The notes beneath the pieces are model-generated. The model did no database searches. It saw only the letters and a list, made by a program, of their open reading frames with translations, and was not told the DNA's origin. A DNA stretch of 15,719 bases from an uncultured Francisella sp. (GTDB lineage: Bacteria; Pseudomonadota; Gammaproteobacteria; Burkholderiales; Neisseriaceae): assembly GCA_943914555.1 (NCBI GenBank), contig CALUCM010000026.1, positions 1 to 15,719 of the forward strand. The letters are read 5' to 3'. This document shows, in pieces, positions 7,709 to 15,195 of this stretch (position 1 is its first letter; each line of letters starts with the position of its first letter). The position numbers were made by a program, and so were the translations under genes.

Positions 7709-8929
7709 ATGAGTAAAAGCTGTACTAGACGAGATTTTTTAACAAGCTCTAGCCTATTAACCTTATCTTTTTTGGCTGGTTGTTCTGTGCCCTCCCCTTC
7801 TAGACGTATGTCCCCACTGGGTAGCATACCAATTTACACCCAACAGCAAACCGCTAAAGGCAAGCATGTATTGCGGCTTTTTGCTCCTTCTGGATTTGGC
7901 AAGGATTATGCTGGTATTAATTTAGCAATATCTCGTCTACAAAATGCAGGATTTACTGTAGATAATATTCAAGCTGCCTATCGTCAGAGCGGTCGATTTG
8001 CGGGAACAGATAGACAAAGGGCTGCTGATTTGCAGGATATTGCTGCAGGCCGTGTACAAGCTCCTGAAGTGCTGTTGGCTGTGCGAGGAGGCTATGGTGC
8101 AATGCGCATCCTCAAATATGTAGACTGGGCTAGTTTGGGCAGCTGCTTGCGCGAGAAAGGCAGCATGTTGATGGGATACAGTGATGTGACTGCCATTCAA
8201 TTGGCTCTTTTGGCTCAAGGGCATATGATGTGTTCTTTTGCTGGCCCCATGTTGATGGGAGGCTTTAGTAAACCAGAGGTATCCGCTTATACTCTCTCTA
8301 GCTTCGTTCAATGTTTGACCCATTCAGCTATGAATATCTCAGTTGGTCATGGGCCAATTTATGGTGTAAATCACAGTGTGGAAGGTATTTTTTGGGGAGG
8401 TAATTTGAGTTTACTGACAGCCTTAGCAGGTACTCCTTACATGCCCAATATTCGCGGTGGGATTTTGTTTATTGAAGAGGTTGGAGAACACACTTATCGT
8501 ATTGAACGAATGTTACAAACGCTTTATTTATCAAATATCCTAGCGCAGCAAAAAGCAATTGTCATTGGTACGATTCAACAGCAATATGGTACTGTGGACG
8601 AGTATGATACTAACTACACCTTAGCCAGTCTTTTTCAGCGTATACAGCAGCTCACAAAAGTTCCCGTATTTACTGGATTACCTTTTGGGCACATTGCCAA
8701 TCATGTCACCATGCCTTTGGGCGTAGCAGCCAGAATTACGTCGCAAGGATTTGGTTATCAGGTGAGTTTTGATCATTACCCAAGCATTCGACATTCAGCC
8801 GATCTTAATTTTTCTGCTTTAAGTCAAAGCCCAGTGATTCCAACGGATGGCGAAAGAGAAGAGAATGCAAAACCGGCTGCTGGCTCTGTGGACGTTGCTC
8901 CTGCAGTTCAGTGGCGTGTAGTTCCATAA
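7709..8929 (+). CDS. ldcA: Exported LD-carboxypeptidase (peptidase family S66), likely Tat lipoprotein
   Basis: Removes the terminal D-alanine from muropeptide tetrapeptides by cutting an L,D bond, in peptidoglycan recycling or remodelling. The S66 catalytic triad can be placed: Ser158 in GYSDVTA, Glu256 in FIEEVGE, and His328 in GLPFGH. The FAPSGF and LAVRGGYG segments are also typical. The N-terminus is unusual: TRRDFL (residues 6-11) fits the twin-arginine motif, and LAGC (22-25) is a lipobox with Cys25 as the lipidation site. It is therefore probably folded in the cytoplasm and exported as a lipoprotein, whereas E. coli LdcA (304 residues) is cytoplasmic. The 406-residue length is explained by this signal, a linker, and a polar C-terminal tail after about 360. 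The start has only a weak ribosome site. It follows maeB by 12 bases. Confidence 0.88.
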   Translation: MSKSCTRRDFLTSSSLLTLSFLAGCSVPSPSRRMSPLGSIPIYTQQQTAKGKHVLRLFAPSGFGKDYAGINLAISRLQNAGFTVDNIQAAYRQSGRFAGTDRQRAADLQDIAAGRVQAPEVLLAVRGGYGAMRILKYVDWASLGSCLREKGSMLMGYSDVTAIQLALLAQGHMMCSFAGPMLMGGFSKPEVSAYTLSSFVQCLTHSAMNISVGHGPIYGVNHSVEGIFWGGNLSLLTALAGTPYMPNIRGGILFIEEVGEHTYRIERMLQTLYLSNILAQQKAIVIGTIQQQYGTVDEYDTNYTLASLFQRIQQLTKVPVFTGLPFGHIANHVTMPLGVAARITSQGFGYQVSFDHYPSIRHSADLNFSALSQSPVIPTDGEREENAKPAAGSVDVAPAVQWRVVP

Positions 8930-8953
8930 GATATTATTTTTGTTAAAAATTCC

Positions 8954-8978
8954 ATCAAACCGAGAGTGTTTTGATTTT
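8954..8978 (+). terminator. Possible terminator between convergent ldcA and ppk2
   Basis: ATCAAAC (8954-8960) can pair with GTTTTGAT (8968-8975), with one bulged base and a 7-base loop, followed by three more T. It lies 25 bases past the ldcA stop, in the 124-base gap between convergent genes. The stem is AT-rich and the T-run short, so support is weak. Confidence 0.3.
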
Positions 8979-9053
8979 AGCGATGATCATTCATTTGCGC
9001 TGGAAAATATCAACAAGCAGTAGCAAACAAAAAAATCTAGTTGCTTATGTTTT

Positions 9054-10025
9054 TCAGCGATCAGATAAGGAAATACTGATTAGCTGCGGATCGGGATTGT
9101 AAACGATTTTACCATCTAACATACGCAATAGGTGCTCATTGCGATCAGGGTAATTAAGTCGATTTAGGAAATAGCGTACGGTATTTAATCTTGCACGTTT
9201 TTTGTCGTCTGATTTGATGATAGTCCATGGCGCATCTCCGGTATGAGTGTGTAAGAACATGGCATTTTTGGCTTCTGTGTAATCATCCCAGCGGTCAAGT
9301 GACTGCACGTCAATGGGAGAGAGTTTCCAGTGTTTTAATGGATCATTTTGCCGAGAGATAAAACGTCGCAACTGCTCTTCTCGACTGACAGAAAACCAGA
9401 ATTTAAACAAAATAATCCCAGAGTTAACTAACATTCTTTCTAATTCTGGGGCTTGACGCATGAACTGTAAATATTCATGCGGCTGACAAAAACCCATCAC
9501 TCGTTCCACCCCAGCTCTGTTGTACCAGGAGCGGTCAAAGAAAACCATCTCACCTGAGGTAGGAAAATGCTCTATATAGCGTTGAAAATACCATTGTCCA
9601 GATTCTTTAGTTGAAGGCTTTTCAAGGGCAATTACCCGAGCGCCTCGAGGATTTAAGTGCTCCATAAACCGTTTGATGGTTCCTCCTTTACCTGCAGCGT
9701 CTCGGCCCTCAAAAATTGAAATAATACGCTGACCTGTCTCTTTGACCCATCGTTGCACTTTTAACAATTCAATTTGCAGATCTTTTTTCTGGCGCTCATA
9801 GGTTTTACGATCCATGCGCGTGCGGTAAGGATAACTATCTGGTAACTTAGCGAAAGAAGCGTCTTCTGCCGATACTTTACCGCGATGCTGCAATACCTTT
9901 TCAATAAATTCAGGGTTAATTACCTTATTTTTTCCTTTCTTCAGTGGCTTATTACTTTCTTTTTTACCGCGCTCTTTATCTATATTGCTACTTACTGTTG
10001 AAGCAAATTTTTCTTGTTCAGTCAT
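9054..10025 (-). CDS. ppk2: Polyphosphate kinase 2 (PPK2 family)
   Basis: Transfers phosphate between polyphosphate and nucleotides; class I members mostly make ATP or GTP from the diphosphates. In the 323-residue protein the conserved core begins near residue 75. Walker A is GRDAAGKGGT (107-116), Walker B is FFDRSWYNRAGVERVMGFC (162-180), and the lid carries Arg pairs (REEQLRRFISRQ, about 216-227). WDDYTEAKNAM and APWTIIKSDDKKRARLN complete the family signature. The first 50 residues are polar and Lys-rich with no domain, longer than in compact PPK2 proteins. There is one PPK2 domain, so it is not the tandem class II AMP type. The ATG at 10025 has a modest GAGAG site upstream. It is monocistronic, converges on ldcA and diverges from nhaD. 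Confidence 0.92.
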   Translation of the reverse strand: MTEQEKFASTVSSNIDKERGKKESNKPLKKGKNKVINPEFIEKVLQHRGKVSAEDASFAKLPDSYPYRTRMDRKTYERQKKDLQIELLKVQRWVKETGQRIISIFEGRDAAGKGGTIKRFMEHLNPRGARVIALEKPSTKESGQWYFQRYIEHFPTSGEMVFFDRSWYNRAGVERVMGFCQPHEYLQFMRQAPELERMLVNSGIILFKFWFSVSREEQLRRFISRQNDPLKHWKLSPIDVQSLDRWDDYTEAKNAMFLHTHTGDAPWTIIKSDDKKRARLNTVRYFLNRLNYPDRNEHLLRMLDGKIVYNPDPQLISISLSDR

Positions 10026-10063
10026 AGCGCTCTCTACTTTATAAAAAAGGTTATAGAAGCTGC

Positions 10064-10069
10064 ATTATA
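10064..10069 (-). promoter_or_regulatory. -10 box of the ppk2 promoter
   Basis: A perfect TATAAT on the minus strand, 39 bases before the ppk2 start codon. The best -35-like sequence, TTGCCT at 10095-10090, is 20 bases away, which is longer than ideal. It faces away from a second TATAAT at 10122-10127. Confidence 0.4.
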
Positions 10070-10121
10070 CGCTTTTCTGGCAGAATAATAGGCAATTTAT
10101 AGCGGTGATGAAGTTGTCGGT

Positions 10122-10127
10122 TATAAT
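10122..10127 (+). promoter_or_regulatory. -10 box of the six-gene operon promoter
   Basis: A perfect TATAAT on the plus strand, 39 bases before the preferred nhaD start at 10167. No good -35 lies 16-18 bases upstream, so activator help or only modest strength is possible. It is the only good promoter candidate seen before the nhaD-to-thyA series. Confidence 0.4.
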
Positions 10128-10153
10128 AAACAAGGCTTTTGACCGCACATTAT

Positions 10154-10158
10154 GGGGA
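10154..10158 (+). promoter_or_regulatory. Ribosome site choosing the nhaD start
   Basis: GGGGA lies 8 bases before ATG 10167. The upstream ATG at 10152 overlaps this site and has no ribosome site of its own, so 10167 is preferred. Confidence 0.5.
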
Positions 10159-10166
10159 AAATCAAT

Positions 10167-11588
10167 ATGCATCGACCTTGTTTATATGTTTTGCCTTTAG
10201 GGTTGTGCGCAAGCTGCATCTTTGCACAAGAAAGCTTTGAAGGCGCTCACATGAGTATTTTATGGACGCTCCCTTTCGTTATGGTGCTATTAACAGTGGC
10301 AGTAGTACCGCTTCTTAATAAACATTTCTGGGAAGAGAATGACAGTAAAATTTTGAGTCTTTGGGTCCTGCTGTTTTTGCTTCCTTTTTCCTATGTTTTT
10401 GGAATAAACACAGCAGGCAGGGAAGTGCTGCGTTGTTTGATCGAAGAATACATTCCCTTTATTTTATTACTGCTTGCACTTTATACTGTTTCAGGCGGTA
10501 TTTTGGTGTGGGGACCATTGCGAGGTACACCTAAAAACAATGTGGTTTTATTAGCAATTGGTACTTGTTTAGCCTCTTTGATGGGAACCACAGGGGCAGC
10601 AATGTTAACCGTGCGACCGTTGATACGCGCGAATGCAACTCGAACATATCGTGTTCATTCTTTACTGTTTTTTATTTTTCTTGTCGCCAATATCGGCGGA
10701 GGACTAACGCCCATTGGTGATCCTCCCTTATTTTTGGGTTTCTTACAGGGAGTAAGTTTTTTGTGGACATTGGAGCACATGGCTGCACCCGTGGCATTGA
10801 ATACTTTGTTGCTACTGACTATGTTTTTTTGTCTTGATCAATTTCTCTATAAAAAAGAAATTCTAATTAAAGAACATATTTTTCCTCCTTTAACTGCAGG
10901 CAACAAATCAGGATTTCGTTTATATGGCAAAATTAATTTAGTACTGTTGGTACTAATCGTTACTGCAGTGATTGTTTCTGGAATCTGGCATCCTGGTAGT
11001 TTTACTATTTTAGGGATTAAGGTAGCATATGAATCACTATTAAGAGATATCGCTTTAATCATCATCATTTTTATTTCACTTATCTTTACGGATAAACAAG
11101 TTAGAAACGGTAATGAATTTGATTGGGAACCAATGTGGGAAGTTGGCCAGTTATTTCTAGCTATATTCATCGTGATCATACCAGTGTTAAGTATTTTGAA
11201 AGCAGGTGAGGGTGGAGCTTTTTCACCTCTTATTAAACTAGTTAATAATGTTCATGGGCAGCCAATTAATCCTCTTTATTTCTGGATTAGTGGAGGACTT
11301 TCTTCTTTTTTGGATAATGCACCAACTTATTTTGTATTTTTTAATTTGGCTTGTGGAGATGCGCACTATTTAATGCAACAAGCACCTCAGACTTTATTAT
11401 CAATTTCCATGGGATCGGTTTTTATGGGAGCCATCACTTACATTGGGAATGCACCTAATCTAATGGTACGTTCTATTGCAATACAGCGTGGAGTGAAAAT
11501 GCCAGGATTTTTTAAATACATCTCGTATTCCCTGCTAGTGCTTGCTCCTGTTTTTTTTATCGATATGCTGATTTTTTTGACGCGCTAG
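10167..11588 (+). CDS. NhaD/ArsB-type Na+/H+ antiporter or related ion transporter
   Basis: A polytopic inner-membrane transporter of the ion transporter superfamily, likely exchanging sodium for protons; citrate or another anion is an alternative substrate. From ATG 10167 it has 473 residues; an in-frame ATG at 10152 adds five. The N-terminus looks like a cleavable signal or first helix (ending near FAQES). About 11-12 hydrophobic helices follow. The two inverted family repeats are visible as MGTTGAAMLTVRPL with NIGGGLTPIGDPPLFLGF in the first half, and SSFLDNAPTYFVFFNLA with AITYIGNAPNLMV in the second. These helix-break segments are the substrate and ion sites in this superfamily. It is the first gene of the operon; argE begins 7 bases after its stop. 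The exact ion cannot be read from the sequence. Confidence 0.8.
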   Translation: MHRPCLYVLPLGLCASCIFAQESFEGAHMSILWTLPFVMVLLTVAVVPLLNKHFWEENDSKILSLWVLLFLLPFSYVFGINTAGREVLRCLIEEYIPFILLLLALYTVSGGILVWGPLRGTPKNNVVLLAIGTCLASLMGTTGAAMLTVRPLIRANATRTYRVHSLLFFIFLVANIGGGLTPIGDPPLFLGFLQGVSFLWTLEHMAAPVALNTLLLLTMFFCLDQFLYKKEILIKEHIFPPLTAGNKSGFRLYGKINLVLLVLIVTAVIVSGIWHPGSFTILGIKVAYESLLRDIALIIIIFISLIFTDKQVRNGNEFDWEPMWEVGQLFLAIFIVIIPVLSILKAGEGGAFSPLIKLVNNVHGQPINPLYFWISGGLSSFLDNAPTYFVFFNLACGDAHYLMQQAPQTLLSISMGSVFMGAITYIGNAPNLMVRSIAIQRGVKMPGFFKYISYSLLVLAPVFFIDMLIFLTR

Positions 11589-11595
11589 GAGAAAG

Positions 11596-12753
11596 ATGCA
11601 CATGAACACCATCACTTGGTTAAAAAAGTTGATTGGGTTTGACACCACTAGTGATCTGTCTAATTTGTCGCTGATGAATGAGGTAGCAGACTTTTTACAA
11701 CAGCAAAAGGTCGAGTTTTTTCTTGATTATAACGACATAGGAAACAAAGCCAATCTTTTTGCTCTGTTTCCTGCTTCTGATGGTGCGCGGGATGGGGGAA
11801 TTATTCTCTCTGGACATAGCGATACTGTTCCTGTAGTTAAGGAGCAGTGGACAAGTGATCCTTTTGTAGCTGAGGAAAGGAACAATAAAATTTATGGACG
11901 AGGTGCCTGTGATATGAAAGGTTTTTTGGCAGCTTGTCTTGCTTTGGTGCCTAGCATTAAACAACAGAAATTAAAAAAAGCAATATATTTTGCTTTCTCC
12001 TATGATGAGGAAGTCAGTTGTCTTGGTGCCCCTAGATTGTTGTCAGCAATAAAACAACGTCATATTACTCCTGGTTATTGCATTATTGGTGAGCCCACCT
12101 TAATGAAACTAGTCGTCGCTCATAAGGGGCACCATTCTTTTCGTTGTCAGTTTCGCGGTGTTGCGGCACACAGCTCTGCACCTTATCGAGGAAGTAACGC
12201 CATTATCTATGCCAGTCACTTTATTCAGGAACTATCTCGCTTGGCTGAACTTTTCAAGTGTCGAGAACATGATCCAGATTTTGATGTCCCCTTTTCCACT
12301 CTTAATATAGGAGAGATACACGGGGGTACTGCAGTCAATATTGTCCCTGAGCAATGTGAAGTGAAATTTGATATTCGTAATGTTCCAGAAATGACTTTAG
12401 CTCCTATCATCAAAGAGATCGATGCTTATTTAAGGTTAAGAATATGCAAGCGAATGCAAGCGGAAAATAAGAATACAGGCTATGTGCTAACAGAAGAAGA
12501 TATGGTACCTGCAATGGTAGCAAGTAATGATCCTTATCTTCTTAATTTAATGCAAGAGCTTTTAGCCGATGCCACACCACATAAGGTTGCTTTTGCTACC
12601 GAAGGAGGACATTTTGTTGCAGCAGGAATTCCGACGGTGGTTTGTGGACCTGGCAGTATTGAACAAGCGCATCAGGTGGATGAATATGTCGAGTTATCGC
12701 AATTAAAAGCCTGCGATCAGTTTTTGGCAGATCTTTTACATTCATTGACATGA
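11596..12753 (+). CDS. argE: ArgE-like M20 deacylase (acetylornithine deacetylase)
   Basis: A zinc-dependent amidohydrolase of the M20/ArgE family, which removes the acetyl group from N2-acetylornithine in arginine synthesis. The 385 residues show the metal ligands His74 and Asp76 in GHSDTVP, the bridging Asp106 in GRGACDMKGF, the catalytic Glu138 with metal ligand Glu139 in YDEEVSCLGA, GEPT near 163, and a C-terminal GPGSIEQAHQVDEYVE with the last ligand histidine. The lid domain sits between, with HKGHHSFRCQFRGVAAHSSAP. AGGAG precedes two close starts, ATG 11596 (4 bases) and ATG 11602 (10 bases); either is possible. The stop overlaps the next start as ATGA. No other arginine gene is nearby, and related M20 enzymes act on other N-acyl amino acids, so the substrate assignment is probable, not certain. 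Confidence 0.85.
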   Translation: MHMNTITWLKKLIGFDTTSDLSNLSLMNEVADFLQQQKVEFFLDYNDIGNKANLFALFPASDGARDGGIILSGHSDTVPVVKEQWTSDPFVAEERNNKIYGRGACDMKGFLAACLALVPSIKQQKLKKAIYFAFSYDEEVSCLGAPRLLSAIKQRHITPGYCIIGEPTLMKLVVAHKGHHSFRCQFRGVAAHSSAPYRGSNAIIYASHFIQELSRLAELFKCREHDPDFDVPFSTLNIGEIHGGTAVNIVPEQCEVKFDIRNVPEMTLAPIIKEIDAYLRLRICKRMQAENKNTGYVLTEEDMVPAMVASNDPYLLNLMQELLADATPHKVAFATEGGHFVAAGIPTVVCGPGSIEQAHQVDEYVELSQLKACDQFLADLLHSLT

Positions 12754-13460
12754 CATTATTGAAGTATTTACAAGCACAAGGTATTGCTTCAAGAGCTTCT
12801 TGCCGGCGTTTAATTCAAGAAGGTTCTGTTGTTATTAACGGGGTCATCAAAGGTGATACAGAGGAAATCATTGTGCCCACTGATGTGAGGGAATTAGCTA
12901 TCACAGGGAAAAAATATGACATCATCCCGTTGCCTTATTTTTACATTTTGTTGCATAAACCAGCGGGAGTTGAAGTGTCACATTCTCCTAGCTATTATCC
13001 CAGTGTTTTTTCTTTATTAACGCCCCAGTTGCGTCAATTAAAAGTCCAGGCGGTTGGGAGATTAGATGTCGATAGTACAGGATTACTATTGATTACCAAT
13101 GATAATTTATTAAATCATCGCTTAACTTCTCCCAAGCATGACATTGAAAAGGAATATGTGCTTACCTTAGCACATGATTTTTCAGAGCAGCAGAGTAAGC
13201 AGCTACTAACAGGTTTTTATTTACGTGGAGAAAAAAAGATCAGCCGGGCCAAGATGATTAAAAAAGAGAATGAGAGAAAGATCATCATGGTATTGTGTTC
13301 GGGAAAGTATCACGAAGCAAAAAGAATGATGGCTGCGGTAGGCAACCGCGTGCTTCATCTTCATCGTTCTCGTTTGGGCGAACTTTATTTGGGTCAGGAT
13401 TTATCAGAAGGAACATGGCGTTACATTGATTCCACTTTATTAGCAGAGAAAAAAATATGA
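12750..13460 (+). CDS. rsuA: RsuA-family 16S rRNA pseudouridine synthase
   Basis: Converts a uridine in rRNA to pseudouridine; the RsuA branch modifies U516 of 16S rRNA during small-subunit assembly. The 236-residue protein starts with an S4 RNA-binding domain (about 1-55, LKYLQAQGIASRASCRRLI). The catalytic domain follows, with the family core GRLDVDSTGLLL and catalytic Asp106, LLHKPAGV before it, and EYVLTL and GKYHEAKRMMAAVGNRVLHLHR after it. Length is as in RsuA (about 231). Its ATG overlaps the argE stop by 4 bases, and its own TGA overlaps the metX start the same way, so translation is coupled on both sides. RluB/E/F relatives share these motifs. RsuA is favoured by the short length and by the lack of an extra C-terminal tail. 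Confidence 0.85.
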   Translation: MTLLKYLQAQGIASRASCRRLIQEGSVVINGVIKGDTEEIIVPTDVRELAITGKKYDIIPLPYFYILLHKPAGVEVSHSPSYYPSVFSLLTPQLRQLKVQAVGRLDVDSTGLLLITNDNLLNHRLTSPKHDIEKEYVLTLAHDFSEQQSKQLLTGFYLRGEKKISRAKMIKKENERKIIMVLCSGKYHEAKRMMAAVGNRVLHLHRSRLGELYLGQDLSEGTWRYIDSTLLAEKKI

Positions 13461-14623
13461 CGGACTATGTCGGCATTGGCACGCCACAAAAAATCCATTT
13501 TACGGAACCGTTGCTGCTTAAAGAAGGGAGAAGTTTACCTGAGTTTGACTTGATGATAGAAACGTACGGTATCCTAAGTTCTCAAGCGGATAATGCAGTA
13601 CTAATTTGCCCTGCTTTATCAGGGCATCATCATGTTGCGGGAAAGTATCGAAAAGAAGATCCATATCCAGGTTGGTGGGACCATATGATTGGTCCTGGTA
13701 AACCCATTGATACTGAAAAATTTTTTGTGGTAGGAATTAATAATTTGGGCGGTTGTCACGGCAGTAGTGGTCCTCTTTCGTTAAACCCTCGCAATGGAAA
13801 AACTTATGGTGCTGATTTCCCCTTAGTCCAGGTTGAGGATTGGGTGCATTCCCAGGCTATGCTTGCCGATTACTTGGGAATTAACACTTGGGCTGCGGTA
13901 GTGGGAGGTAGTTTAGGAGGCATGCAAGTTTTGCAGTGGACAATCTCCTATCCGCAGCGATTAAAGCATGCAGTAATGATTGCCTCAGCGGCAAAATTGA
14001 GTGCGCAAAACATCGCTTTTAATGATGTGGCGCGGCAGGCAATTTTATTTGATAGTGAGTTTTACGATGGTTTTTATGAGGTACATGGCACTCGGCCGCA
14101 AAAGGGCTTAACTATTGCGCGGATGATGGGACATATTACTTATTTAGCAGAACAGGGTTTGGGTGTGCGATTTGGGCGTGGTGAAGGTAAGCAAGCACCA
14201 AAAAAACCATATGACAGCAAGTTTCAAGTGGAGTCTTATTTACGTGCTCAAGGAAAAAAATTCGCCAGTTACTTCGATGCCAATACTTATCTGTTAATGA
14301 CCAAGGCTTTGGATTATTTTGATCCAGCGCAAGGCGGCCCACTAGATGCGGCTTTAGCAAACATTTGTGCCAAAGTATTGTTAATTAGTTTTAGCAGTGA
14401 TTGGCGGTTTGCTCCACAGTGTTCACGAGAAATATGGGCAGCACTGATTCGTGCACAAAAAGAAGTGCAGTATCTTGAAATAGAGTCTAGCCGAGGACAT
14501 GATGCTTTTTTACTTGATGATGCTTTATACTTAAAAGGCATGCGGCTTTATTTTGAGGACATTGTTTATCAAACATTGAAGGATGAACGGGAAAAAAATG
14601 AGTCATGTTGCGTGTTGACTTAA
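13457..14623 (+). CDS. metX: Homoserine O-acyltransferase (MetX)
   Basis: Acylates homoserine, the first committed step of methionine synthesis. It is an alpha/beta-hydrolase fold enzyme of 388 residues. The nucleophile is Ser152 in GGSLGGMQ, the Asp lies in SFSSDWRFAP, and the His is in SSRGHDAFL. The early CPALSGHHH and NNLGGCHGSSGP segments form the oxyanion and active-site loops. MetX enzymes may use acetyl-CoA or succinyl-CoA; in proteobacteria with a metX-metW pair, succinyl-CoA is often the donor, but I cannot decide it here. The start overlaps rsuA by 4 bases (ATGA), and its end overlaps metW by 19 bases. No metA gene is seen in the window. Confidence 0.93.
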   Translation: MTDYVGIGTPQKIHFTEPLLLKEGRSLPEFDLMIETYGILSSQADNAVLICPALSGHHHVAGKYRKEDPYPGWWDHMIGPGKPIDTEKFFVVGINNLGGCHGSSGPLSLNPRNGKTYGADFPLVQVEDWVHSQAMLADYLGINTWAAVVGGSLGGMQVLQWTISYPQRLKHAVMIASAAKLSAQNIAFNDVARQAILFDSEFYDGFYEVHGTRPQKGLTIARMMGHITYLAEQGLGVRFGRGEGKQAPKKPYDSKFQVESYLRAQGKKFASYFDANTYLLMTKALDYFDPAQGGPLDAALANICAKVLLISFSSDWRFAPQCSREIWAALIRAQKEVQYLEIESSRGHDAFLLDDALYLKGMRLYFEDIVYQTLKDEREKNESCCVLT

Positions 14624-15186
14624 AATATATTTATCAGTGGGTACCTGCCCATTCAAGAGTATTGGATCTTGGCTGTGGTGAAGGAGAGCTATTATACGCG
14701 CTTACTCATGAAAAGAACTGCCATGGCTATGGGGTTGAGCGCAATAATGATCGAGTGCTTATATCGCTTGCTCGAGGTGTTAATGTAATCCAGGGTGAGA
14801 TTGAAGAAACTTTGCGTTATTTTGCAGACAATCAATTTGATGTGATCATTCTGTCACAGACTATTCAAGCGATGCAAAATACCGAACATGTCTTGTGTGA
14901 AATGGCCAGGGTTGCCAAACAGTTTATCGTTAGTTTCCCTAACTTTGCTTATTGGCCAAACCGAGTTCAAATTAGTTTTTTGGGTAAAATGCCTGAATCT
15001 GAAACTATGCCCTATCACTGGTATGATACGCCTAATATCCATTGGTGTACTTTGCGGGATTTTGAAGCCCTATGCCAAAGTAATGGACTTAAGATAATGG
15101 ATAGGGTTATCCTCAGTCGAGGTAAGCGAATCACTTGGTTAGCAAATTATCGTGGCAGTCTGGCGGCATATCTTTTGAAACAGTGA
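14605..15186 (+). CDS. metW: MetW, methyltransferase-like partner of MetX
   Basis: MetW is a small class I SAM-binding-fold protein always found next to metX in many proteobacteria and needed for MetX function in some of them. Its chemical role is not settled. The 193 residues contain the SAM motif VLDLGCGEGELL (about 19-30), the acidic GVERNN, FDVIILSQTIQAMQN, and the late family signature YHWYDTPNIHWCTLRDF (about 138-154). Length is normal. ATG 14605 begins MLRVDLKYI; a TTG at 14608 would give the family-typical MR.DL start. A stop at 14599 in the same frame excludes anything further upstream. It overlaps metX by 19 bases, and thyA begins 9 bases after its stop. Confidence 0.93.
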   Translation: MLRVDLKYIYQWVPAHSRVLDLGCGEGELLYALTHEKNCHGYGVERNNDRVLISLARGVNVIQGEIEETLRYFADNQFDVIILSQTIQAMQNTEHVLCEMARVAKQFIVSFPNFAYWPNRVQISFLGKMPESETMPYHWYDTPNIHWCTLRDFEALCQSNGLKIMDRVILSRGKRITWLANYRGSLAAYLLKQ

Positions 15187-15189
15187 GGA
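15185..15189 (+). promoter_or_regulatory. Ribosome site fixing the GTG start of thyA
   Basis: GAGGA overlaps the metW stop codon and lies 6 bases before GTG 15196. The neighbouring GTG at 15194 hits a stop after five codons, so 15196 is the start. Confidence 0.7.
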
Positions 15190-15195
15190 CAGAGT

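Noticed and set aside
7937..8323. 128-codon minus-strand frame inside ldcA
   Set aside because: It lies fully opposite a well-supported S66 coding region and has no known motif.
9020..9047. AGCAA/TTGCT pair near the ppk2 stop as a terminator
   Set aside because: Five base pairs around a loop of over ten bases with the T-run inside the loop, so it does not have terminator geometry.
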